DNA from: Actinomycetota bacterium
GTDB taxonomy: Bacteria; Actinomycetota; Actinomycetes; Actinomycetales; Dermatophilaceae
Length of the DNA: 64,000 bases
Direction of reading: 5' to 3'
Assembly (NCBI GenBank): GCA_020160805.1
Contig: JAIUPO010000013.1
Span: 1-64,000 of the forward strand
Below, in pieces: positions 27,414-36,206 of this stretch. The position numbers and the translations under genes are program-made. The notes beneath the pieces were generated by a model. It made no database searches and was not told the DNA's origin. It worked only from the letters and a program-made list of their open reading frames with translations. Every line of letters starts with the position of its first letter. The first letter of the stretch is position 1.

Positions 27414-27944
27414 TCAGCGCTTGCGGCTCTTGTGCTTCCCGTCAGCGCGTCGCCCGGTCACCGAGATCCCATCGGCCACGCCCGCCGTCAGCGCGGCGGT
27501 GACCACTTGCAGCAAGTGGGTGGTCAGTACCGAGTCGCTCCAGCCACACGACGCCAGCGGGCAGATGAACCGCGTCTTCAAGTGGTCTACGACGATGGAC
27601 TCTCGGCCGTGGGAATGCTCGTCGCAGTAGGCGACACCCCTTGCGGTGCGCCGGGGGCAACCATCCTGACCGCACACTCCCCCGAGATTGAAGAAAGTGC
27701 CGTCCTCGGTGACTCGGGACTTTCGACCCCCGTCATCAAAGGGGAGCACCCAGAACTCGTCTCCCTCCATCCCGTCGTCCAGCACGGCCGTGAACAGTCG
27801 GTGTCCGTAGGGGCAGGCCAGATCGAAGGTGGCGCGAGCGACCACGGCGCGTTGGACCGCGGGGGATGCGCCCATGACTTTCCATATGCGTCGGCGCTCC
27901 TGACCCTGGCGGGATTCCCATTCCCGGCGTTCGTCGAGGTTCAC
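27414..27944 (-). CDS. Hypothetical Cys/His-rich element protein
   Basis: 176 residues. Charged N-terminus, then several metal-ligand candidates: ACPYGHRLF, CGQDGCPRRTARG, AYCDEHSHG and FICPLASCGW. This spacing suggests one or two zinc sites. The GTG start overlaps the integrase stop (GTGA), so it is co-translated with the integrase and could be an excision or recombination accessory factor (inference). The C-terminus is basic (GRRADGKHKSRKR). Confidence 0.65.
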   Translation of the reverse strand: MNLDERREWESRQGQERRRIWKVMGASPAVQRAVVARATFDLACPYGHRLFTAVLDDGMEGDEFWVLPFDDGGRKSRVTEDGTFFNLGGVCGQDGCPRRTARGVAYCDEHSHGRESIVVDHLKTRFICPLASCGWSDSVLTTHLLQVVTAALTAGVADGISVTGRRADGKHKSRKR

Positions 27945-28864
27945 AGGTCCCCCAGGTTCAGCCGGGCCGCTTCCTCGGCGGCGCGAGCGCTGGCACGGGC
28001 GCGGGTGTAGCGCATCAGCATGTCGGGCCGGGTCCAACCGGCGACGGCCATAAGACCACCTTCCGACCCCCCAGCGGCGAGCCACCTGTGCGCGGCCGTG
28101 TGGCGCATGATGTGCGGGTGGAACCGGGCGATGCCGGCAGCACTGGCGCGGGCACCGAGGGTCTTGTGCAGCGCGTCGTAGGTGAAGCCCTTGCCGCGGT
28201 CCCCCAGCCATAGCGCCGGGCTGCTGGCGAGCCGGTGGCGGTTCCTGACGCGGGCATATCGGTCGATTGCCTTGGCGGTGTGGGGGCCGAATGGGACCGA
28301 GCGCCCCTTACCGCCCTTGCCGCGGCGGATGATGACGTTGCCGCCGGCAAGGTCGAGGTCTGCCAACTCGATCGCCACAATCTCCCCGGCTCGCGCGCCC
28401 GTCTCCAGCATCAGACGCAGGATCGCCTCGTCCCGTCGCCCGCGGAACAGGTCGTTGGGGTCGGCGTCCCGTCCGGGCTCGCACGCCTTCAGTAGGGCTC
28501 GCAGTTCTTCCTCGGTCAGCGGCTCGGTAACCGTCGAGTCGAGGCGCGGCGGCTTGATTCCGACGAACGGGTCTTCTGTGATCTCTCCCTCATCGAGCAG
28601 CCACGCGGCATACCGGCGCATTCCGAGCTGGCGCGCGCGGACGGTCGCGGGCGCCGCCCCACCGTCGAGCAGGCTGGTCGTCCACCGGCGAAGGCTGGTC
28701 CGGTCGAGCGGCGTCGCGCCCTCGGCCTCGCACCAGGAGATGTAGAGCCGGGCCGCGTCGCTGTAGGACTTGATCGTCTGCGGGGACTTGCGATCTGCCC
28801 GCAGGGAGAGCACCCAGGAGGGCAGGAGCACCGCGATATCGGGGGCGGGTGGTGACTTGGGCAC
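27941..28864 (-). CDS. int: Tyrosine recombinase / integrase
   Basis: 307 residues. SAM-like N-terminal core-binding domain (~10-95) and catalytic domain with Arg ~158 (ETGARAGEI), Lys in the GKGGKGR turn (~183-187), H251xxR254 (HIMRH), Trp ~277 at the second His/Trp position and nucleophile Tyr ~286 (MRYTRAR). All catalytic residues are present. It lies 115 bases from attR, the usual arrangement, and is the likely enzyme for the rpoD site. GTG start with a possible leaderless promoter. Confidence 0.93.
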   Translation of the reverse strand: MPKSPPAPDIAVLLPSWVLSLRADRKSPQTIKSYSDAARLYISWCEAEGATPLDRTSLRRWTTSLLDGGAAPATVRARQLGMRRYAAWLLDEGEITEDPFVGIKPPRLDSTVTEPLTEEELRALLKACEPGRDADPNDLFRGRRDEAILRLMLETGARAGEIVAIELADLDLAGGNVIIRRGKGGKGRSVPFGPHTAKAIDRYARVRNRHRLASSPALWLGDRGKGFTYDALHKTLGARASAAGIARFHPHIMRHTAAHRWLAAGGSEGGLMAVAGWTRPDMLMRYTRARASARAAEEAARLNLGDL

Positions 28865-28871
28865 GACACCG

Positions 28872-28877
28872 AGGGTA
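28872..28877 (-). promoter_or_regulatory. Candidate leaderless -10 of the integrase
   Basis: TACCCT on the minus strand ends seven bases before the GTG start, the spacing seen at several other leaderless-type genes in this window. No clear -35. Confidence 0.35.
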
Positions 28878-28979
28878 ACCGATATCTGGACTAGGAGCGC
28901 TGTGCTCGGGTATGGTGTGGCCCGTCAGCGCTGAAACAGGCGGTTGACCTGCATCAATGCCAACGGGCCAAAGACAACC

Positions 28980-28999
28980 TCAGTCGAGGTAGTCGCGCA
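28980..28999 (-). other. attR (current rpoD 3' end)
   Basis: TCAGTCGAGGTAGTCGCGCA on the plus strand. It holds the stop and last codons of rpoD and is repeated with one mismatch at 19520-19539; integration therefore leaves the sigma factor protein unchanged. Confidence 0.85.
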
Positions 29000-30686
29000 A
29001 GACCTGGGAGCGGCTGGGGTGCCGCAGCTTGCTCATCGTCTTGGACTCGATCTGGCGGATCCGCTCGCGCGTGACGCCATAGACCTTGCCGATCTCATCG
29101 AGCGTCTTGGGCTGGCCGTCGGTCAGGCCGAATCGCATGGCGACGACGCCGGCCTCGCGCTCGGAGAGGGTGTCCAAGACGCTGTGCAATTGCTCCTGCA
29201 GCAGCGTGAAGCTGACCGCGTCGGCGGGCACGACCGCCTCGGAGTCCTCGATGAGGTCACCGAATTCGGAGTCGCCGTCCTCGCCGAGCGGGGTATGCAG
29301 CGAGATGGGCTCACGGCCATACTTCTGCACCTCGACGACCTTTTCGGGGGTCATGTCGAGTTCGCGGGCCAGCTCTTCCGGGGTGGGTTCGCGGCCTAGG
29401 TCCTGCAACATCTGGCGCTGGACGCGGGCCAGCTTGTTGATGACCTCCACCATGTGCACGGGGATGCGGATGGTGCGGGCCTGGTCGGCCATGGCGCGGG
29501 TGATGGCCTGACGGATCCACCAGGTCGCATAGGTCGAGAACTTGTAGCCCTTGGTGTAGTCGAACTTCTCGACCGCGCGGATCAGACCGAGGTTGCCTTC
29601 CTGGATCAGGTCGAGGAAGAGCATGCCGCGGCCGGTGTAGCGCTTGGCCAGGCTGACCACCAGGCGCAAGTTGGCCTCGAGCAGGTGGTTCTTGGCCTTC
29701 TTGCCGTCCTGGGCGATCCAATGCAATTCGCGGCCGAGCTTGGTGAACTTATCGGAGCTGGACATCGCGGAGAGCTTTTCCTCCGCGAACAGGCCGGCCT
29801 CGATGCGCTTGGCGAGTTCGACCTCCTGCTCGGCGTTCAGCAGCGCGACCTTGCCGATCTGCTTGAGGTAGTCCTTAACCGGGTCGGCCGTGGCGCCTGC
29901 CGTGACGACCTGCTGGGCCGGCGCATCGTCCTCGTCGTCATCGCGGATGACGAAGCCGGCACTGTCGTCGGATTCCTCCTCCGCCTTGGGCTTGGCGTTG
30001 CCCTCCTCGTCCTCGCCGTCCTCAGAGTCCTCGGTCTCGCTGGCGTCATCGGGGGTGTCCGCGGCCTCCGGCTCAATGGCGACCGCCTCCTCCTCGATGT
30101 CCTCGGGGGCCTCGTCGACCTCGTCCTCGGTCGTCTCGTCCTGCGTGCCATCGGTGGCGCTCGCGGCCTTCTTGGCGGCCGACTTCTTGGCTGGGGTGGC
30201 CGCCTTGGCGGCGCTCTTGGCCGGTGCCTTCGCAGCAGCCGTGGCCGCCGTCTTGGCGGGCGCCTTGGCAGCAGCCTTCGTTGGCGCCTTTGCGGTGGCC
30301 GTGGCCGTCGTCTTGGCGGGAGCCTTGGCCGCGGCCTTCTTGGCGGCCGGCTGCGTGGTGGCCTCCGCGGGTGCGGGGTCGGCCGCCTTGGCCGGCGCCT
30401 TCGTGGCGCGCTTGGCCGTGGCTGACTTGGCGGTGGTGGTCTTGGCCGCGCTCGCGGGCGCAGCCTTTTTGATCGGCATCTCGACGACTACCTCAATTCC
30501 TTGCTCTTCGATGGCCCGCACGACGGCCTTGCGACGGGTCTCGGTGACCGTCGCGGCGACCATCGCCTCAACCAATTGCACGCCGGTGATGCGACCGGTT
30601 GTGGCGCCCTTGCGAACCAGCTCCTGCAGCGCTGGGTGGCCGAACTCACGGGGTAGGGCGGGGACGGCCTGGGACGAACGCGGCAC
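28980..30686 (-). CDS. rpoD: Principal RNA polymerase sigma factor RpoD/HrdB (SigA)
   Basis: 568 residues. Region 1.1-like N-terminus (~1-70), a ~110-residue Ala/Lys/Pro-rich repetitive segment ([12 protein letters not shown] units), a Glu/Asp-rich stretch (~180-265), then conserved regions 1.2 to 4: [57 protein letters not shown], and the region 4 [23 protein letters not shown]. It directs housekeeping transcription. GTG start. Its final 20 bases are the attachment site of the adjacent element. Confidence 0.96.
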   Translation of the reverse strand: MPRSSQAVPALPREFGHPALQELVRKGATTGRITGVQLVEAMVAATVTETRRKAVVRAIEEQGIEVVVEMPIKKAAPASAAKTTTAKSATAKRATKAPAKAADPAPAEATTQPAAKKAAAKAPAKTTATATAKAPTKAAAKAPAKTAATAAAKAPAKSAAKAATPAKKSAAKKAASATDGTQDETTEDEVDEAPEDIEEEAVAIEPEAADTPDDASETEDSEDGEDEEGNAKPKAEEESDDSAGFVIRDDDEDDAPAQQVVTAGATADPVKDYLKQIGKVALLNAEQEVELAKRIEAGLFAEEKLSAMSSSDKFTKLGRELHWIAQDGKKAKNHLLEANLRLVVSLAKRYTGRGMLFLDLIQEGNLGLIRAVEKFDYTKGYKFSTYATWWIRQAITRAMADQARTIRIPVHMVEVINKLARVQRQMLQDLGREPTPEELARELDMTPEKVVEVQKYGREPISLHTPLGEDGDSEFGDLIEDSEAVVPADAVSFTLLQEQLHSVLDTLSEREAGVVAMRFGLTDGQPKTLDEIGKVYGVTRERIRQIESKTMSKLRHPSRSQVLRDYLD

Positions 30687-30858
30687 GGACTGACGGCACC
30701 TTTCGCGGCGGTATGGCGGTGGTCACCGGCGCGGGCAGGGTGGACCAGACCGTTGACGGTGGAGTACGCGGGGATGTGCCGTTTCGTCCGATGCGTGGGC
30801 CGGGCGGTCTCAGGTTGAAGTTGCCGGTGGACGCGATCAGATCGACATCGACATCGCC

Positions 30859-30864
30859 ATTATA
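30859..30864 (-). promoter_or_regulatory. Candidate rpoD promoter (-10 TATAAT)
   Basis: A perfect TATAAT on the minus strand, 173 bases upstream of the rpoD start, inside an unusually AT-rich patch (GGGTTTTATAATGG). No good -35 at 17 bp. It would give a ~165-base leader. Confidence 0.5.
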
Positions 30865-30910
30865 AAACCCGAGATCGGAGGGTGGTATTCCGCCCGGTTC
30901 GTCGCGAGAT

Positions 30911-31300
30911 TCAGTCCGCTTTGACCGCGAGGACGGGGCACGGCGCGTCGAGCAGGATGCGCTGGGCGTTGGAGCCGAGGATGAGCTTCCCGACGGGCGT
31001 GCGGCGTCGCAGGCCGATCACGATCAGATCGGCGTTGATGTCTTCGGCGATCGCGATCAGGTCCTCGGCTGGCTCGAGGCCACGCACCAGGGAGCGTAGG
31101 TCGACGTCGACGCCATCGGCGCGCATCTGGCTGACCAGATTCTCCAGCTCGGTCTGCTGGTCGGCCTCAGCCATATCCCGTCCGCCCCGGGCGGAGTTGA
31201 TAACGACCAAGGACGTCGTCCGAAGCTTCGCCTCCTGCACCGCGTGCGTGAGCGCAGCGCGCCCCTCTTTCGTGGGGACATATCCGACGACGATCGCCAC
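30911..31300 (-). CDS. Universal stress protein (UspA family)
   Basis: 129 residues. Single Usp domain: starts VAIVVGYVPTKEGRAAL and carries the nucleotide-binding signature near the C-terminus (DLIVIGLRRRTPVGKLILGS, SNAQRILLDAPCPVLAVK), which matches the ATP-binding G-2x-G-9x-G(S/T) pattern. GTG at 31300 is chosen because AAGGAGGAG lies six bases upstream; a TTG seven codons earlier is unlikely. Confidence 0.9.
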   Translation of the reverse strand: MAIVVGYVPTKEGRAALTHAVQEAKLRTTSLVVINSARGGRDMAEADQQTELENLVSQMRADGVDVDLRSLVRGLEPAEDLIAIAEDINADLIVIGLRRRTPVGKLILGSNAQRILLDAPCPVLAVKAD

Positions 31301-31430
31301 CTGTTTCTCCTCCTTGAGCAATGGGTGGTACCCAGTGGCTCCAAGTTACCTGAGAAGTGCGCTTCGTCTGGCGACGGGCCCTATCGCGATTGGGCGTGGC
31401 GTCGGCTAGCGCGCTGGGTGGGTCGCCGCC

Positions 31431-32522
31431 TCAGGCCACGCCGGCCCCCGGCGCCTGACCCGCGACGGCATGACCGGGCAGCATCCCCCGACCGAGCGCT
31501 CGGTGCAGCAAGCCGGCGAGCACGTGCTGCGGATCGGCGGCCAGTGCCTCGTCGATGGCCGCCGAACAGAGATGGCCGCGTCCCAGCCGGCCGGCCAGGA
31601 GCGCCGTCACGCAATAGGCACCCGCGCTGATGGGCGGTGGGCAGGTCCGTGACAGCGTCGCGAACCGGAAGAAGATGCGTTCCACCGCAGCATGGGTCCA
31701 CGCGTGCCGGTGCCAGGACGGCTCACTGCGGCGAGATCGAGGCGGCTCCAAGGCCCGGCCAAGGAGGTCGCGAGCGCGAGCCAAGGCGCCCGGCGCCAAG
31801 GCGTCGAAAGGCACCGACTCCGGCACCAGCAGGGCGATCACGGCATCGCGAAACTCCCGATCCAGCAAACTGCGGCCCATGGCCACCGCGGTCGCGGCAT
31901 CTGGCCACCAGAAATCGGGCTCGTCCACGGCGCCGAGGGTGAAGAAGCGTCGCCAGGCCCCAGTCGCCAGCACGGGGATGCGGGCCTCCCGACCGGTGAC
32001 CCGGGTGATCGTGCCGTCCGGGCCCGGCGTGGGGCGCAGCAGATCCAAGGAGGTCTCCCGATCCGGCGCGGCGCTGCGACCAAGCCCGACGAACTCCGCC
32101 ACCGCACCGGACTCATCCGCCCGCGGCATGGGGTGCCAGGTGCCCCAGCGCAGCGGCTCGTCGCTGCCCAACTGCCGCCAGGAGCCGCCAGCGACGAGGG
32201 CGCTGAGCGGCATACGCAGCCCCCATGAGGAGAGCCGGTCCCCGACGGCGAGGAGGGTGCCCCAGCCGAGGGGTGTGTCGTCATACAACACAAGCAGGGC
32301 CCCATCGCCGCCTGCTTGGCTGGTCGCCCAAGCGATGCGTTCGCACGTCGCGTCGATCAGATCAAGGGCGTCGGCTGGCTCGCGCGGGATGTCGAGGCGG
32401 GCCGAGAAGCAGATCGTGTGCTCGCGGAGCACGACGACGACGAGGGACTCGCGGGGATGGAAGCCGACCTGATAGGGCAGGGCGGCGAGGAGGTCTTCTG
32501 GTGAACTGATGGTGATGGTCAT
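31431..32522 (-). CDS. DUF4192 domain protein
   Basis: 363 residues. The N-terminus ISSPEDLLAALPYQVGFHPRESLVVVVL is the characteristic DUF4192 opening; the family is restricted to actinobacteria and has no known function. Residues ~200-340 are helical with a TPR-like feel (AAIDEALAADPQHVLAGLLHRAL). No membrane segment or signal. Monocistronic by spacing (130 bases to usp, 119 to DUF1232). Confidence 0.85.
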   Translation of the reverse strand: MTITISSPEDLLAALPYQVGFHPRESLVVVVLREHTICFSARLDIPREPADALDLIDATCERIAWATSQAGGDGALLVLYDDTPLGWGTLLAVGDRLSSWGLRMPLSALVAGGSWRQLGSDEPLRWGTWHPMPRADESGAVAEFVGLGRSAAPDRETSLDLLRPTPGPDGTITRVTGREARIPVLATGAWRRFFTLGAVDEPDFWWPDAATAVAMGRSLLDREFRDAVIALLVPESVPFDALAPGALARARDLLGRALEPPRSRRSEPSWHRHAWTHAAVERIFFRFATLSRTCPPPISAGAYCVTALLAGRLGRGHLCSAAIDEALAADPQHVLAGLLHRALGRGMLPGHAVAGQAPGAGVA

Positions 32523-32586
32523 GGCTCAACGCTGCCCGCACCACCCATCCGGGCGGAAGACCCCCGAAAAAGCCGTGGATAACGCA

Positions 32587-32626
32587 CTTTCGGCCCCCAG
32601 ACCTGTGGATAGTCCGGGGCCGAAAG
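32587..32626. terminator. Hairpin downstream of the DUF1232 gene
   Basis: CTTTCGGCCCC (32587-32597) and GGGGCCGAAAG (32616-32626) form a perfect 11-bp stem with an 18-base loop, just after the DUF1232 stop on the minus strand. Confidence 0.6.
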
Positions 32627-32641
32627 GGATCTTTCAGCAGG

Positions 32642-33028
32642 TCAGCGGAGCACCTGTCCAGCGACGGTGGCGGGCGCCGGAGCACCCGCACTCGCCGAGC
32701 CAGCCCCCGCCTCCCAGTCCAGGAAGCTTTCCGTCTCGGTCACGAGAGCGGCGGCGAGCCAGGAGAGCACGAGGGCGTCGTCGGCGAGCCCGAAGACCGC
32801 GAGGATGCCCTCGGGCATCAGGTCGACCGGGGAGAGGATGTATGCCGCGGCGAGACCGAGCATGCCGAGGCGAGCCATCGTCATACCCCGGTAATCGCCG
32901 CGGCTCACGGCGCGCACCAGGCGGGGCAAGGCGCTCGCGCGCACGGCCAGGGATGGAGCCCCGGGACGGGTCGCCGATCGGACGGCGGTCATCAGGGAGC
33001 GGGCGAGCAGCAGGCGGGAGCGAGCCAC
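32642..33028 (-). CDS. DUF1232 (YkvA-like) membrane protein
   Basis: 128 residues. The signature AAAYILSPVDLMPEGILAVF with the following LADDALVLSWLAAALV defines DUF1232, a short membrane-associated domain of unknown role. GTG at 33028 is used because AAGGA lies seven bases upstream; the open frame continues but without support. Confidence 0.82.
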   Translation of the reverse strand: MARSRLLLARSLMTAVRSATRPGAPSLAVRASALPRLVRAVSRGDYRGMTMARLGMLGLAAAYILSPVDLMPEGILAVFGLADDALVLSWLAAALVTETESFLDWEAGAGSASAGAPAPATVAGQVLR

Positions 33029-33184
33029 GGTAAGTCCTTCTCGAAGCGGTCGCATCGGGCGCGACCGGGTCGAGATGTCCAACGCCTTTGCAGCGGCCCC
33101 GATTCCCGCCCCGCGCCGGGCGCTTGTCTTGGGGTGGGGTATTGCGGGTGCCGCAGCCCATGGGGCTGTCGGTCACACAAAGCG

Positions 33185-33550
33185 CTAGCGAAATCCCCAG
33201 TCACCGACTGTCACCGTGTGCTCATTCCACGCGCCGATCCAGCTCCATGCGGTGTACCACCGTTGTCCGACCGTGGGCAGCAAATCCTCCACTCGATAGG
33301 CCGGCGAGCGGACGACCGCCCCGACCGGGATGGGGCCGAGCATGAGAGTCCGATAGGCCTCCACGAAGCACTCGCAGCGCATCACCGTGAAGACCTCACA
33401 GTCGGCATACAGACGGCCCGCCGTGAAGGGCGTTGCAGATACCTGGAGGTCATAGGCTGCCGATTCCATCCGGCCCGCGACGGTGGCGAACCCGATCTCG
33501 GCGGCCGCCTTGGCGGCCTCGGGCGTCGACCAGCCTTGCTCGCCCTTCAT
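33185..33550 (-). CDS. Hypothetical protein
   Basis: 121 residues, soluble, not recognised. Rich in aromatic residues at the C-terminus (QRWYTAWSWIGAWNEHTVTV), with two Cys in MRCECFVEAYRT. Start and stop are consistent, but no ribosome site is obvious at the ATG. Flanked by gaps of 120-156 bases, so probably transcribed alone. Confidence 0.55.
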   Translation of the reverse strand: MKGEQGWSTPEAAKAAAEIGFATVAGRMESAAYDLQVSATPFTAGRLYADCEVFTVMRCECFVEAYRTLMLGPIPVGAVVRSPAYRVEDLLPTVGQRWYTAWSWIGAWNEHTVTVGDWGFR

Positions 33551-33670
33551 CCATAAGGTCTCGTGAACCAGTTGCGGTTCCAGTTGACGATTCTTGGTGT
33601 TCGTCGTTACTGGCCGCAGTCATCGCCCGACCCTAGTCCACGATCAGACCGGGTTTGCGCCGCCGAGGCG

Positions 33671-34396
33671 CTATGCCGGCTTCACCTCAGGGAACTCGTG
33701 CCGGGCGGCATCGGCGATGCGGCGAATGAGGTAGGTGTCCAGGCCGGCTCCGACGAATCCGCCCGCGACCGGGAGGCCGCGGCCGAAACGGGTCAGCACG
33801 CCGCGGCCGGCGGTGGAGAGCAGCCGGAAGGCGACGGCCTTGTTGACGACCATGAGGATCGGGCCGGGGAGGCGCTGTGCGGCGAGATTCGACAGGCGCC
33901 CGGTGGCGACGACGCCCGCCTTCTTCAGCAGATCGTCGGCGTCCGCGCCCACGAGCGTGAGCAAGATGGCCGAGCGGATCTCGGGCTTGTTGATGTCGTA
34001 GCCGCGCGTCTTGGCGATCGAGGCCACCATGCGGGTGGCAAGCAGATAGAACTCCACGAGGTTGGCCGGCAGCGCGATCGGCATGGTGATGAAGCCGCCG
34101 AGGCTGGTCAGGAAGCCGCCGGTGGCGGCGAGCATGGTGTGGTCCTTGACGATCTCGTCGATGGCCTCGTCGGTCGATCCCCTCTTGCGCAGTGCCTCGC
34201 GAGCGATCTTGTCGGCGGAATCCAGCGGGCCGCGGCCGTCGATGCCGGTGTCGAGGAGGCGTTCCATCAGCCGCGTCGCCGCGCCGGTCAGGCCGCCCTC
34301 GTCGCCCTCGCGGGCGCGCTGCAGCGCGGAGCCCGTGGTCTCGACATCGCGGCGCAGCGCGGAGTTGTCCTTCTTGATCAGATCGAGCAGGCCCAT
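33671..34396 (-). CDS. EcsC family protein
   Basis: 241 residues. EcsC-domain hallmarks: GFLTSLGGFITMPIALPANLVEF (~93-115), a helix after KTRGYDINKPEIRSAILLTLVG, and the Gly-rich C-terminal GRGLPVAGGFVGAGLD. EcsC-like proteins are membrane-associated; function in actinobacteria is unknown. ATG with GGAAAG upstream. Confidence 0.85.
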   Translation of the reverse strand: MGLLDLIKKDNSALRRDVETTGSALQRAREGDEGGLTGAATRLMERLLDTGIDGRGPLDSADKIAREALRKRGSTDEAIDEIVKDHTMLAATGGFLTSLGGFITMPIALPANLVEFYLLATRMVASIAKTRGYDINKPEIRSAILLTLVGADADDLLKKAGVVATGRLSNLAAQRLPGPILMVVNKAVAFRLLSTAGRGVLTRFGRGLPVAGGFVGAGLDTYLIRRIADAARHEFPEVKPA

Positions 34397-34551
34397 GACG
34401 TCTTTCCTTGCCGGTGGAGGAGCGGAAGTGTGGCGCCGATCCTTTCACGCTTGCGGCAGCCCACCCGGCCTTAGGTACGACGATTGGCGGTCTGGACGCC
34501 GCCGGTCGTCGTATGTCGTGCAGCACGGATGGGGCTGTCGGCCCCCGGACG

Positions 34552-34557
34552 TATGGT
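34552..34557 (+). promoter_or_regulatory. Leaderless -10 of the polymerase gene
   Basis: TATGGT followed by exactly six bases and the GTG start, the geometry of actinobacterial leaderless transcripts. Confidence 0.5.
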
Positions 34558-34563
34558 CGATCG

Positions 34564-36201
34564 GTGTCCTCCCCCACCCCGCTGCTCGCCCTGGTATGCG
34601 GACCGGCCGGCTGGGCGAGCTACGACGGGCAGCGGGTGCGGACCTGGACCGCACCGGACCTGCCCGACCTGGGCCCGTCGGGGATGCGCGTCGTCGTCTG
34701 GCAAGCGGCCGACCTGGCAGGGCTGGCGGCGGCTGACCAGTTGCCGCCGCGCGTGCTCGATCTCGCCGAATGCCACCGACTTGAACACGGCGGTTGGCGC
34801 GCCGACCCGGGGCGGATCTGGGCGGGGGTGCACGGGCTGGCGGTGGACGGCATACCCGAGCAGGCCCCGGACGATCTCTTCGCCGCCCTGGCCGCTCCCC
34901 TGCCCGACGATGCCCTGCTGACCCCGGCGGGCTATCTGCGCGCCGATGCCGTCGCCGGCACGTGGCAGCGGACGCCGGAGCGGCTCGGGCAGTGGGCGCG
35001 GGCGGCATATGGCTGCGCGCGCACCCTGCTGCAGGGCTTCGCGGCGCGCGGCCCGGGGGCGGTGGCGACGGCCATCAGCGAGTCGAGCGCGGCGCTGCTC
35101 TGCCTCGAACTGGAGCGCGATGGACTCCCGATCGACCGGGCCGGCATGTCCGCCCTGATCGCGGATGCAGCGGGCGAGCGACCGCGAGATGCCTTGCACG
35201 GCATACAGATTCGGGTCGAGCGGGACGCGCGGGTGCTCCAGCACGCGCCGGGGCACGACGGGGTCGACCTGCGCAATCCTGCCTCGGTCAAGGCGCTCCT
35301 CGCGGCCATCGGAATCGATGTGCCATCGACGCGCAAGTGGTTGCTGGAGCCCTTTCGCGACGCGCATCCACTTATCAGCCCACTCCTGGAGTGGAGGGCG
35401 CAGGAACGGATCGCGACGACCTATGGCTACCACTGGCTGGACACCCACGTCGGCCCCGACGACCGCCTGCGGGGGCACTGGACGGTCTGCGATGGCGCGG
35501 CCGGCCGGATGACGGCGGAGAACGGGCTGCACAATTTGCCGGTCGTCCTACGGCCCGGGGTGCGTGCCGAAGCGGACCACCGATTCGTCCGCGCCGACCT
35601 CGGCCAGATCGAGCCGCGGGTGCTTGCGTGCGTTGCCCGCGACGACGCCTTCGCCGCCGCCACTGCCTCGGACGACCTCTATGCACCGGTCGCTGCACGC
35701 CTCGGCGTAGAGCGCTCGCGCGCCAAGGTGGCCGTGCTCGCCGCGATGTATGGCCAGCGCTCCGGCACAGCCGGCGAAGCGCTCGCCGGCCTGCAGCGGG
35801 CCTATCCGGTCGCCATGGGCTTCCTGGATCAGGCGTATGCCGCGGGCGTCGCCGGCTCCGACCTGCGCACCCACGGCGGCCGGCTGATCCGCACGGCGGG
35901 CCCCTACGACCCGGGTTCGCGGGGCAGGTATGCCCGCAACGCCCTGATCCAGGGCGCCGCGGCGGAACTCTTCAAGGCGTGGGCCGCGACGGTGCGCGTG
36001 ACGACGGCCGATCTCGGCGCGCAGGTCGTCTTATGCCTGCACGACGAACTCCTCGTCCACGTGCCGGAGGCCGCGGCGCAGGAGTGCGCCTCGCGGGTCG
36101 AAACCGCCCTGACCGATGCGGCCCGGCGGTGGAGCGGCGGTGCGCCGGTGCGGTTCGTGACCGACAGCTCGATCATCGAGCGCTGGTCAGAGGCAAAGTA
36201 G
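34564..36201 (+). CDS. DNA polymerase I-like family A polymerase
   Basis: 545 residues. Polymerase motifs: motif A DLGQIEPR (~345), motif B around RSRAKVAVLAAMYGQRSG (~381-398), motif C HDELLVHVPE (~492). Annotated in actinobacteria as a bifunctional 3'-5' exonuclease/polymerase, but the DxE exonuclease motif expected near the N-terminus is not evident, so proofreading is doubtful. No 5'-nuclease domain. This is a second family A enzyme, not PolA. GTG at 34564 fits the leaderless promoter; longer starts lack family similarity. Confidence 0.85.
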   Translation: MSSPTPLLALVCGPAGWASYDGQRVRTWTAPDLPDLGPSGMRVVVWQAADLAGLAAADQLPPRVLDLAECHRLEHGGWRADPGRIWAGVHGLAVDGIPEQAPDDLFAALAAPLPDDALLTPAGYLRADAVAGTWQRTPERLGQWARAAYGCARTLLQGFAARGPGAVATAISESSAALLCLELERDGLPIDRAGMSALIADAAGERPRDALHGIQIRVERDARVLQHAPGHDGVDLRNPASVKALLAAIGIDVPSTRKWLLEPFRDAHPLISPLLEWRAQERIATTYGYHWLDTHVGPDDRLRGHWTVCDGAAGRMTAENGLHNLPVVLRPGVRAEADHRFVRADLGQIEPRVLACVARDDAFAAATASDDLYAPVAARLGVERSRAKVAVLAAMYGQRSGTAGEALAGLQRAYPVAMGFLDQAYAAGVAGSDLRTHGGRLIRTAGPYDPGSRGRYARNALIQGAAAELFKAWAATVRVTTADLGAQVVLCLHDELLVHVPEAAAQECASRVETALTDAARRWSGGAPVRFVTDSSIIERWSEAK

Positions 36202-36206
36202 CCTCT

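Larger units (their letters stand above)
19520..28999. mobile_element. Integrative element in the rpoD 3' end, PICI-like satellite
   Basis: About 9.5 kb between the direct repeats 19520-19539 and 28980-28999, which match at 19 of 20 positions. The right copy is the current 3' end of rpoD; the left copy is the displaced original end. The integrase gene abuts the right repeat. Nearly all genes run on the minus strand with 1-8 base overlaps: integrase, small genes, primase-helicase, WhiB, small genes, small terminase; a RelA/SpoT pair and an opposing XRE-type gene lie at the left end. No large terminase, portal, capsid or tail genes and no conjugation genes are visible. Integrase plus XRE regulator plus primase plus terS without structural genes is the classical phage-inducible island layout; a strongly decayed prophage is the alternative. 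Confidence 0.85.

Noticed and set aside
29454..30425. Plus-strand open frame of 323 codons opposite rpoD, rich in Gly/Leu/Arg
   Set aside because: Mirror of the Ala/Lys and acidic repeats of the sigma factor N-terminus; no independent support.
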